Of a stretch of 64,000 bases of DNA, positions 54,291 to 64,000 are shown piece by piece. A program made the translations under genes and the position numbers. The notes under the pieces are model-generated. The model saw only the letters and a program-made list of their open reading frames with translations. It searched no databases and had not been told where the DNA came from. Where the stretch lies: positions 58,454,205 to 58,518,204 of the forward strand of contig NC_081846.1 in the NCBI RefSeq assembly GCF_963259705.1, given 5' to 3'. Every line of letters starts with the position of its first letter. Within the stretch, counting starts at the first letter, position 1. Source of the stretch: Myotis daubentonii. Lineage: Eukaryota > Chordata > Mammalia > Chiroptera > Vespertilionidae.

Positions 54291-56164
54291 ATACATCTGA
54301 CAGTGGATTTTCCCCCCCAACATTTTTGTTTACCTCAGTCATAATATATTTCATTGTATTTCTTCTCTGTCTTAAACCTTACCTTGAGCTATGTTCCTGT
54401 TTATGTTTTTTTGTTGTTGTTTTTTATTTGTTTTTGTTTTGGTGCTTGAGTAGAGAGACAGGAATAAAGTACACATAGTTTATATTTGCTACTTGGAGTT
54501 CTGTTAGAGAGAGATGATGAGCCGGGGGTAAAACTAGTGATCTAAGTGATTTTTAAAACTTACTTAGCCCATTTCATTGATTATTGTGCTTTTTAATGGG
54601 CAGCAAAATCATAAATTAACTATAAGTATAATCATGTTCTGCCCAAGTTATTTTAATTAGTTGATATTAAGCTCAAGATGATTCTATTCAAGCAAAATAT
54701 CTTTAAAAAAAGAATAATATCTGTCAAGAAAGTAGTTAACTCTGGTTCTCTATTTTTACATTTAGTTTGTTTCCATTTTAGTTTTTGACATTCAGTGTTT
54801 GGCAGACTATGCATTTTATATTATAAATTTTATGGTCACAATCGAGACCCTGGGTTCTTATCAGATATTAATAATCACACCAGAAACATTTTTCTTGGTC
54901 CAATGGCAACCTTTGACGTTTGTAACCAGGAGTAAATAGAACATTCAATTCAGTCCACGTGCTCATTTTGGAGCTTAGAGAATAAACCAAGCTTTTTCTT
55001 GATGCTAACAACTGAGTGGAAGTAGAAAGCTTGTGAAAAATCAGTTACAACTAAATTATGGATCCAGGTGTCAATGTATTGATTTTTATGATTATTTATA
55101 TAGAACTATCTCCAGATAAAAAGAAAAGTATTTCTTTGTATATTTCATGTCATGGACTTAAAATACAATCAAGAGGTTTTTAGTATTAACATGTAGATTC
55201 AGACAATTCCGTGATTTGAGATACTGTCTCAATGACACACTTTCTGTCTGTTGGAGAAAGGAGCTGGATACAAAGCCGTTTCATAATGATCAGAATTAAG
55301 TATGTGACCTCAGTAAAACTGCTGTGATTACTTCTAAAGATGTGGTTCTGAAATAACTTTTGTTCAGACTCCTCCTCCCTCCAAAAAAACAGTACATTGT
55401 TTTTAAAAAAAACAATATATAGCCTATCTGAATTCCAATAGCTGTCTCTTCAGCTCTGCGAGATTGTTAGACTCTGGTTTTACACAGCCTTCGCTGGGGC
55501 TGGGAAACAGACTGCTGTAGTAACATAGGCCAGTTGTAAGATTTACCTCAATTTTTCCTTCTCTTAAGTATCACAGTCCTGTAAGGCCTACTTTCAAATA
55601 TCTGAAAAAAAACATTTTCATATATATTTTCTGTTTTTTAAGGTGTTTGTAGCAGGATTACAATTCTTGAATCAGTTAGGCTTTTTTTTTTTTTAGCAGT
55701 TGTATAAACTTTAAATCATATAAAATGGAATATTTTTTGAGCTTTGAAACAAGTAGCCAATTCCCATGTTTCTTGGTCTTTTTGGTGAAAATAAATATGC
55801 TTCTCAAATTTTACTTAAAGAAAAAACAACAATATAAGTACAGCTATAGTAAGAAAACCAAAGGGAGGATTCTGCCTATTTGGCCATAAAACAGGCCTTG
55901 AAGCACCTCCTAAATTCCTGGGCTCCACCCCATGCAGCCTTCAGACCACAATTCCAGAACGGAGGAAATTGGGGGTGGGCGGGTGGAGGAAAGGGACTGG
56001 GGCAGGATGGGCATTGCGAAAGGCTCCAGCAGCTCATTCTGAAATCACATGCTTGGCCCTCCATCTTCCAGAGATTCCGGTTCTCCCCAGATGTGGCACT
56101 CAGGCACCTGGATTTGGAATCGTTCCCAAGGAGACTCTGGCCGCCTCTTTCCCTACTGCTCCCC
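54291..56164. other. Unclassified sequence
   Basis: No gene recognised over 1.9 kb. 55876-56164 is GC-richer with open frames on both strands up to 104 codons, none with protein features. T12 near 55682. Confidence 0.5.
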
Positions 56165-56305
56165 GGGAATACTGGTCCTGAAACATTTCTCTAAGTGCAG
56201 CCCTTCATCAGAATCACCTGAAAAATCAGAATTTTCTGGGCCGCTTTAGTCATAGCAAATTGGAGTCTCTGGGGGAAATTCTGATGCGAATTTGAGTTTG
56301 AGACG
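56165..56305 (+). repeat. MER5A-like hAT-Charlie relic
   Basis: 'cttcatcagaatcacctgaa' and 'aattctgatgcgaatttgag' match the MER5A pattern (gcatcagaatcacctgg ... gaatttgcattt). Ends are not exact. An ancient DNA transposon fragment. Confidence 0.65.
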
Positions 56306-56999
56306 GGATGATAAGGAGGAATGTGGACACGTGCTCTTTCACGGGCTTCTTAGCAGTTAGCTAAGCAGCGTGTCCTTCACAAAGGCAGCCAGGCCTGGGC
56401 CATCAAGAGCCAAAAACATGACATCAAAACTTTCAGACATATTGTGGGCACTTGATATTGCTATTATGACTCAAATAACACCGATGTCACTAGACATAAG
56501 CCCAGTATTTTCTAGGAAGGCCTGGGCCTCTCTACAGTACCAGTTGTTACCTATGAGAACCACTGAAAAACAGGTCTGATGAAGAAAACATAACCCGATG
56601 ATGGTGAACTGCCAGGACACGTGCAGAATCAGAAAGCTGTGTGCAAAGGCTGCAAGAGGGGTAGGTAGCCCTTGTTGTGTGTTTTTTTCTCATTTGATTT
56701 CTAGTTTCTACTTTAAATCCTTCTGGAATTTACGGGGATGATCATCCAGGAATTTATGGCCACAAGGAAAGAATGAATGTAAAGGAACAAATGTTAAGGA
56801 CAGTTGTAGAAACGAAATCATTATTTCTCATGCAAATTCCATTTCAGTCATGCTACCGTGTTGATATCCACAGATAAAGTAGTCATCCCTATTTTGTGAT
56901 GTGAGTTGACTGACTAATTTGGAACCAGAATGTTATAGGATGATCTTTTCCAGCAATGATAGTGGTGACAGCAGTGACACCACTGCAGAACCACCTGAA
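56306..56999. other. Unclassified sequence
   Basis: No gene or repeat recognised. Confidence 0.55.
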
Positions 57000-57235
57000 A
57001 GCGAAGAGCATACTCTGTGGCTGGATTGCCTGGGATTGAATGCTGGATCCAGAACTTACTAGCTGTGTAACTGGGAAAGTTCCTTAACCTATGACTCAGA
57101 TTTACCTGTTAGGGTGAAGACGATGATAATATTTTAGCTACCTTGCAAAGTTGCTAGGAAGAGTAAATTGTGTAATAGTTATAAAGTAATTGAATAGTGC
57201 CTAGTCCATCTATTTGCTAAGTGTCTGTTAACTAA
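57000..57235 (+). repeat. MIR SINE
   Basis: Nearly full length: 'gctggatccagaacttacta', 'gctgtgtaactgggaaagtt', 'ccttaacctatgactcag', 'gctaccttgcaaagttgct' and 'gaatagtgcctagtccatc'. Confidence 0.85.
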
Positions 57236-57261
57236 TTAAAACACCAGCCTTTGTTTCTACA

Positions 57262-57390
57262 TGCTATACACCATCTAATGCTTTTCAGGCAGATCATCAT
57301 TTAACACTCCTCATCATTTTATATAAACCAGAGCACAGAGGGCTTAGAAAACTTACGCTGGATAAACTGGAGAAAGTCAGTGGCAAAATT
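57262..57390 (-). repeat. MIR SINE fragment
   Basis: Inverted core: 'gatcatcatttaacactcc', 'ataaaccagagcacagagg', 'gcttagaaaacttacgctgg'. Adjacent to, but opposite to, the previous MIR. Confidence 0.65.
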
Positions 57391-60300
57391 CAAGTGACAC
57401 AGCAGGGACATCTTTAACTTCTATATTGACTTACATTAAGTTCTCTGTTTTGCTGGCAGAGTTTGGGCCTAACTCTTCTAGATGATTAAATATCATTAAG
57501 AGAGGTGAGGAGAAAGAGTGAGAGAAGGAACAGAATACTAAGAAGAGAGTGACCAAGGCAGTTCTATCTTTTATAGTCTTTTTTTCTACTATTTGCTATT
57601 CAATATACTGGTATAATCATTTTAGTATCAAATTTTCCTATAGATTTTAGTTTATTTGGGAATTATAATTTTATATATCTGTATGTATCTATTTTTAAAT
57701 GCATTCAAGTGCTTGGGCTTAGAAGTATAATGACATTTGTCTTTGTGCTTTTTATCTTTACATGTAGCAGTTGGAAGGACTCCCTGTGACATCCTCACAG
57801 TCATTCCTTTGCTTTCAGGGAAAAGGTGTTGGGTGGGCCACCTGACTCCCATGATGAGAGCCAAGGGAGTCGAATCTTCCCAGAGGCTCGCCCAACTGAA
57901 TACTGTGTTTTTCTGAGGCTTCACTCCCACTCCAAATCCTCCTCCCACTCCCAATAGCTAGATATGGCCTATTGAGCAACCTTCTGGGAGAGGCAAGCCC
58001 AAGCTCCATTCAGAATTGCATGACATTATTTCCTCTCATCCCATATTAGTCACATGTTCATCTTTTTTTTTTTTTTTTTTTTTTTTAGTGGATGAACAAC
58101 TCTGTTTGTATCTCCCTGAACTTCAAAAAGATCTTTGTATGCAGAGCTATTACAGAGAGGCAATGATTATGGGATCATTTATTTATATTATTATGGCACA
58201 ATAGAAGTCACTTTGGTCCTTGAAAGTGTCCCAGTGACTCATGATATTTTTTCCGATGTTTTTTGACCTCTGCTCCTTTCCATATTCTCCCATCTCCAAT
58301 AGATTTGCTTCAAAACCACAGAAAAACCACAGCTGTGTTTTTTGAATAGGAACTCAAAGAATGAAAGTAACTGTTTCCATGAAGGATCTTCAAAGGAGAT
58401 AAAATTAGTTTCTTGGTGTCTACATATGACCAGATATTAAGGGATTTCAGAAATGAAAGTTATCATTTCTTGCTTGGAAAATATGTTCACATGATAAAAA
58501 ATAGAAAAGTCAGAGAGACATCACTAAGATCAGAAGACTGTAGGTTTTATTATTGCATTGCAACATTACAAATGAGATGAGACACAAATCACGATGAATG
58601 CATGATAGAAAGTAATAATAGATTAAATGTATTTAATCATCTGAAGAGACAAATGTGATTATCAGAATATAAAATATTAAATGTCAAAGTCAACAAAAAT
58701 ATGTAGGGTTAACAAAAGAAGACATTGATTTATGGAAGTTATGCAAAGTGTTCCAGACCTCCAGAGGGTGCTATTGCATTTACACAGAAATATATTTAAC
58801 TATGCACACATTCTCCTGAAGTAAAAAAATGAGAATTTTGAGCATCTCTAATTTACTTCCACATAAAAAAGGAAAGAAATAATAACCATAGCAATAAATT
58901 GTCTCCAAAAAAATTAACTGAGGCTTATTTCATTTAACAGACCTGTAGGTATTTTTTTTTACATGAAGATCAGTTACCTAATAAAAATATTACAAAAATA
59001 TCAAGTCATTTCAGATAATATTTACAGTAACTTTCATTTGAATAAAATGAACTTGGCATTAGTCATAGACAATAAATTTATTTTATGTTCAAAAATACAT
59101 TTAGAGATATAAAATCTTTTAAAGTTTCTGAGCATGAATAAATAAATCACAACAGAAATCATTTTTAAAGGAAAAGCTGCAGGTTTTAAAAATACAAATA
59201 AAGTCTTTACCTGAGTAAAATTATTTTCCCCTGTCATAAGCTAGCATTTCATACATACTCTTACAGTATGAGTGATATTACTGACTGAGAAAAATCACTC
59301 AGAGAGGCAATGACAAGTAAACAGTAAACTGGTTCTTTGCATTATTACAAAGCTACATGACAATGGTGGATGGATATATACAAGATTTTTAAATTCATAT
59401 GACATGGTTGCACATTTATATACTCAGCTATACTCTGTAGATATCTTTTTCAAATATGAGTTCTTTAAAAAATAATGATTAACATTGATTCAAGTAATTC
59501 TTTTTCAAATTCACTGACATATTTGTTTTGTTTTGAGTTTTCACAGCTATTCTGAATTCTTATCATATTTATAGAATTGTTTGAATCATAACATTATTTT
59601 TAGACTCATTAATTACTATTGGAATGTCATACAGAAATGTGCCAGGAATGCAATAAAGAAAAAAATTAAATTGCTTCTCACCTTTAAGTTTCTTACTTGC
59701 ACTTTCCCTAGTTAAAATAATCTGGCATTGTTTAACCAAAAGGTGAGTTGTTTTCCTCCACAGGAGAGAAAAAAAGATGAACACAAATATTTAACACTTG
59801 GTAACACATTAGTTAATGATCATATAATTCAGGCAAATAAACAGAAAGCAATGGAATCTAAAAAGTGTTTCCAACATTATAACTTTTTTTGTCATTTAGA
59901 GAAAACAATCCATTTGGGGAAAGTGCAAAATAATTGACGAGTCATTCTTAGTCTTTAAAATGATTAATAGTGAATCCAGGTCAGAAACTTGGGCACCATG
60001 TTTATTGAAATGTGAGGATGTTGCTTGAGAATTTGTGGAACACAATTAAATCACCATACAATGACATATGCCATTTCTCTTACATCCCTCTCTCAGGATC
60101 ACAAACCAGCATAGAATCCATTCTCTTCACAGTTCTTGGAGGGAGAGGGTATTAATGTGCCCTATGGCCATATGAGAACAAAATAACCAGAACAGGAACA
60201 AAGCAAGAGCAGATGGGTGGCAGTTTCCCATGTTTGCGGGTGACTGTGGACACAGATGGACCTGTCAAATGTTTCACTTGAGCTGATCTGAATGACATCA

Positions 60301-61757
60301 GGAAAGTTTCAATCACAGAAACTCACAAGTAAAAAAACGAAGACAAAATATAACTTTCTATTTTCCTGTCTCACAAACTATTCTCTTTGGGGCCTGTAGG
60401 TCATCCGATAGAGGGATCTTTAGATTATGTTATTCTGGGAAACTATTTAAGTATTCAATACCCTAGAGGATAACAGAAAAAGATCCACAGGCACGTGATA
60501 GTGGCATGCTATTGAAAAGGCACTCACATGCGCCTTTGACCTTCTTAACTTTTCTTTTTTATATGCCCTTTCCATTGGGTGTAATAGTCCCTAGTCATGG
60601 ATACCATATTCTCCATGTAGGTAAAAAACTGTCAGCACTGCATAGTACTTGGAGCTTTAAAACTGAAAATAACAGTTAAGGATAAAAATAACAAGAGGAC
60701 ATTTGTTAGATTCATGACCTTGAAAATTTGTCTTAAGCCTTACTTTTCACAACTCCCAAATAGGAGCACTTGTGGTTAAACATTTATAGTCTAAATAAGG
60801 TCATGTATTTTAAAGTACTTTGGAAACTATAAAGGGCTCTATTATACTAGCCTACGATAGCATGTGGTTGTATTTCAGGTGAGATCCCAGGCATCTTTTA
60901 CTGTACTAGATTCTTATTTCTTTCATAGGGAAAGACAAATTAGGACTTGAAGAAATAGAGTGGTTTACTTGAATAATTACCTGGATGAACATCATGGATG
61001 GAGTGAGTCTTTTCTAAGATCTCTTCATTTAGGATGAGTGTGAATGATGAGGAATAGTTGTTCCCTTTTCCCTCCAGCTCTTCAACAACATCTTGCATGA
61101 GCTACCAAAGGGACACCTGGAAGAGACAGCACAGTTTCGACATGATCCACTGGATACATATTCTGCTCAGAGATTTATATGCATGTGACAGTGGTTCATA
61201 ATGATCCCGACTAGATACTTTGAATAATCAGTTCATATACAGCCAACTGATGTTTCAGATCCACCAGGAACAGGACCAAAACAGAGATTACAAAGAATCA
61301 GTTCTTATCTTTATAACCTTGAGTTTGAAACCAATAAGTCCTCATCCATTTGGGAAGAGAATCACTTCAAGAAATAAGACCCAGATAAGCACCAGGAGGT
61401 TATTTCGCATATTTACTGTGTTTGAGGGAATACGAAAAATTACCATGACCCTCTTTAGGTCCAAAAGAGGGGAATGCATGTTGGAAGAGTATACCAAGCC
61501 AAAAATGGAACATTTATAAAGGATATTTGGGAAACGATGAAAGAAGGTAATAAGGGAGATGGGGGTTGACTATGAGCCTGAACATTAAGGTTCTTAGCAG
61601 ATGTTTCACACTGTGGACTAGGGGGAAGGACTCACGTTCTGTAAGCCCAGTTCCATTCCAGGTCTGCTAACTCAAGGCTGATGTTATAGTAAATATTCTT
61701 AAAATGTCCTTTCAGCTCTTAAATGGTCTGATTCTATTATTGAGGCATGTGTGACCC

Positions 61758-61759
<2 letters not shown>
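57391..61759. other. Long unclassified, TE-poor stretch
   Basis: About 4.4 kb without a young transposon, gene or RNA that I can recognise. T23-type run at about 58062-58086. AT-rich from 58.5 to 60 kb. A 99-codon open frame at 61220-61519 has no recognisable feature. Such a clean interval amid dense insertions could be chance or constraint. Confidence 0.5.

Positions 61760-61808
<49 letters not shown>
61760..61808. repeat. (GT)n microsatellite
   Basis: About 24 uninterrupted GT units. Confidence 0.98.
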
Positions 61809-63398
61809 CTAAAATGTTGTTACTCGGATTAAAATTAAATAGAAAGCAAGTTTATAATAACACAGAAAATAAAAATTTAGTTATATGGGGTAAACATATA
61901 GGTTGGCAAAGGATTTTATCCAAAAACTAAATACTTGAAATTCTGTCCTAAGGGTGTATATATGCATGCTTACCAGCACATCTTTTACATCCTTTATTTA
62001 AGTAAAAAGGATACTTAAAATTTTAGTGATCCTCATGTGCATATTTTGTAAAGAGTTATTTTTTAAAGTAAGATTCTTACCTTCTCTAGTCGCCCACAAA
62101 TAGATCTTGTCTTTCCAACTTCATATGTCATGGCTTTGGCCAGAGAATTTTATATATAACTCCTTCTGCACAAATTTAAATATCAAAGGTATTACGCTGT
62201 TGAGCTAGCTGGTAACATAATAATTTGACTTTATATTTTATTGCAAAAATTCCTTCATCTCAGCATGCTACTTTTATTGAGAGAAAAATATACTAAACAA
62301 TGATTTTAAAAGTATAAAAAAGTTGCTAAATGAATATATCCATATCTTTTTCTGTTTTATTTAGTCTAAATTTGAACCCACATCTTTGCAATTGGAAAAA
62401 ATCTCACAACTATATCTTAAATCCTATCCATTTGTGAGGATTAGCCTGTTCAACTAATTCAGTGAGGTAAGATTTTAGTAATTTCACCAGTCCATTATTT
62501 AAGACTGTATCTGCAGGGAAATCTCACAGCAACTCATCAGCTTGTACACATTAGCAGTCAGCCCATGGCACCCAGACTCTCTAGGTAGGTGACAACTTTC
62601 CTATGACTATGGAAGTACCTCTATTTTAGGTAGAAAGAGTCAGAGATCCTTTTTTTAATTTTAATTTTTGGTTCATATTTTTAAACAATTCATAATCTTA
62701 ATATAATGTAAATAATTGACATAATTATCTGTCTATCATGGGAGCTATTGGCTTTGCTATTTCTCTCACTCTACCTAGCTCAGCAATTTCTGTTACCTTA
62801 GGTCCTAAGGCTTAGGAAAAGGAGAATGCATGAGAGACAAAAATCAGGAAAAGGGAAGGTTGGAGAAAAGTAGCCTGCTCACTTTTTTGCTGCTTCCTAA
62901 CATTCTCCAGATTCAGTTTTCAAATGATTGATGTAAATAAGTCTGTTTAAACATTGTCTACATTTTTTTCTCCTTTTGCTTGACTACAAAAGTTCTCAAT
63001 AATATGGTGGCTTCTCCTCCTCATAACTCGTTCTTCTCTTCTCTTTTTAACCCCTAAAAATGTAGTTCCTGACCTTTTCTATTTTTAAATAAAGTTCTCC
63101 TATTCAGCAAGCTAGATGGTCTTGACTCAGTTTTCAATATTAGTTTTTCTTAAGCTTCTGACACTGTTGACAACCTGCTACTCAAATCTCTCTTGATAAG
63201 GCATTGATCTTGGCTTTTCTCCTACATTTTTGATCTCTCATTGTCCGTTTTCATCGTATTTGCTCTTTCTCCCACTCTTACTCCCACAAGTAAGCATCTC
63301 ACCATCTTTCCAATTATCTTTCTTTCCAATTCCTTCAGATCCTCCCTTGCTGAATACAATTACTCTCATGATTTTAGTCATTACCACCATATACTACA
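61809..63398. other. Unclassified sequence
   Basis: No gene recognised. 62500-62660 and 63000-63390 are unassigned; the pyrimidine-rich 63220-63390 could be an old L2 remnant. Confidence 0.5.
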
Positions 63399-63774
63399 CT
63401 AGAGGCCCAGTGCATGGATTCATGTACATTGAAAGGAAATTAATTAGAAGGTGGCTGGCGTGGTGGGACTGGGTGAGGCAGGCTGGACACGCCCTGGAGC
63501 CAACCTCCCCCGGTTCCTCCTCACTGGCTGCACCTGGGGCGGTGCCAGGGCTTGAAGGGTGCCTGCAGAGTGAGCAGTGCCCTCTGGTAGGTGGGGTCCC
63601 TCAGCCTGGCTTGCAGGGATCAGGTAGAAACTGGCAGTCTGACATCCCCCAAGGGGTCCAGGAGTGTTAGAGGGCACTCTGCAAAGTTGCTGTTGCTTAG
63701 CAGCTCCTCCATTGAGCATCTTCCCCCTGGTGGTCAGTGTGTGTCATAGCTACTGGATGGTCGGCTATGCCTTT

Positions 63775-63778
<4 letters not shown>
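63399..63778 (-). mobile_element. HeliBat-type Helitron, 5' end grown into a microsatellite
   Basis: CTAG at 63399 with 'gtgcatggattcatgtac' hairpin, 'cctggtggtcagtgtg' CTCF-like half site (63727 on) and 'gccttttatgtatatata' where the sense 5' end (tctatatatataaaagg in its sister at 50167) should be. It is the inverted sister of 50167-50571. Confidence 0.9.

Positions 63779-63823
<45 letters not shown>
63779..63823. repeat. (TA)n microsatellite at a Helitron terminus
   Basis: About 22 TA units directly continuing the Helitron's own TATATATA 5' terminus. Confidence 0.97.
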
Positions 63824-63825
<2 letters not shown>

Positions 63826-64000
63826 CCAAAAATGTATACTTTTAGCCCCAACCGTTCTCTCTCCAGCTTTTGAATTTTCAACTACATGTTGAACATTTTG
63901 ACTTGATGTTAAGTGAAATCAAAAGTTTCAACACACCAACATATGAATTTATTTACTCTCCTATAGCTTTTCCTTGGGCTATCTCAACTTCTGTCAATTG
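63824..64000. other. Unclassified sequence
   Basis: Nothing recognised in the last 177 bases. Confidence 0.55.

Noticed and set aside
58062..58086. Poly-T run as the tail of a minus-strand processed pseudogene
   Set aside because: The sequence to the right is not recognisable as a reversed mRNA, and no flanking duplication is visible.
61220..61519. 99-codon open frame as a small gene or retroviral fragment
   Set aside because: No motif, LTR or primer-binding site nearby; no other copy seen in the window.
1..64000. Endogenous retrovirus or LTR element
   Set aside because: I looked for paired LTRs with TG...CA ends, primer-binding sites and gag/pol/env-like frames and saw none; all reverse-transcriptase signal belongs to LINE-1.

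Overview
This window is nuclear DNA from a bat, almost certainly of the family Vespertilionidae. The evidence is the combination of tRNA-derived Ves SINEs, many copies of non-autonomous HeliBat-type Helitrons (5' end TCCTATATAATAAAAG, 3' hairpin then CTAG), recent non-autonomous hAT elements, a young LINE-1 and a full-length ORF1-only HAL1. Older layers shared by all placental mammals (MIR, L2, MER2, MER5A-like, old L1) lie underneath. I found no host protein-coding exon. The window reads as intergenic or deep intronic DNA, and nearly every recognisable feature is a transposable element or something mobilised by one.

Layout. 1-7.3 kb: unclassified sequence with MIRs, a small L1 tail, a Ves SINE and a hAT MITE. 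7.3-7.7 kb: Helitron. 7.9-19.4 kb: decayed old L1 material on the minus strand, split by a 7.2-kb full-length young L1 (9790-16998, minus). That young L1 has a 13-bp target-site duplication (TSD), an intact ORF1, a damaged ORF2 and what looks like an 86-bp 3' transduction. 20-28 kb: L2/MIR fragments, a 900-bp Helitron with an internal 68-bp tandem repeat, Ves SINEs and MER2. 28.0-28.4 kb: a CpG-rich block that I cannot assign to any repeat. 29-36 kb: Ves SINEs, two hAT MITEs, an L1 tail, L2 and two Helitrons. 39.8-46.7 kb: a dense insertion hub with nested L1 tails, a 7SK snRNA retropseudogene, Ves SINEs, a 795-bp Helitron, a hAT MITE and three Helitrons joined head to tail. 48.9-50.6 kb: an 81-bp L1 insertion and a Helitron. 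51.3-53.2 kb: full-length HAL1 (minus) with an open ORF1. 53.4-63.4 kb: mostly unclassified sequence with L2, MIR and MER5A-like remnants. 63.4-63.8 kb: a Helitron whose 5' end has turned into a (TA)n microsatellite.

How the parts interact. The L1 machinery (ORF2p endonuclease and reverse transcriptase) is the likely source of the Ves SINEs, the HAL1, the 7SK copy and the many short L1 tails, all of which carry TSDs or A-rich ends where readable. Helitrons moved by a separate rolling-circle route; no Rep/helicase is encoded here. The observations most worth following are the seamless Helitron array, the repeated CTCF-like and POU-octamer-like motifs carried by the Helitrons, the L1 3' transduction, the missing catalytic histidine in the L1 endonuclease, and the intact HAL1 ORF1. 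Repeat names come from recognition by eye, so subfamily names are deliberately general.
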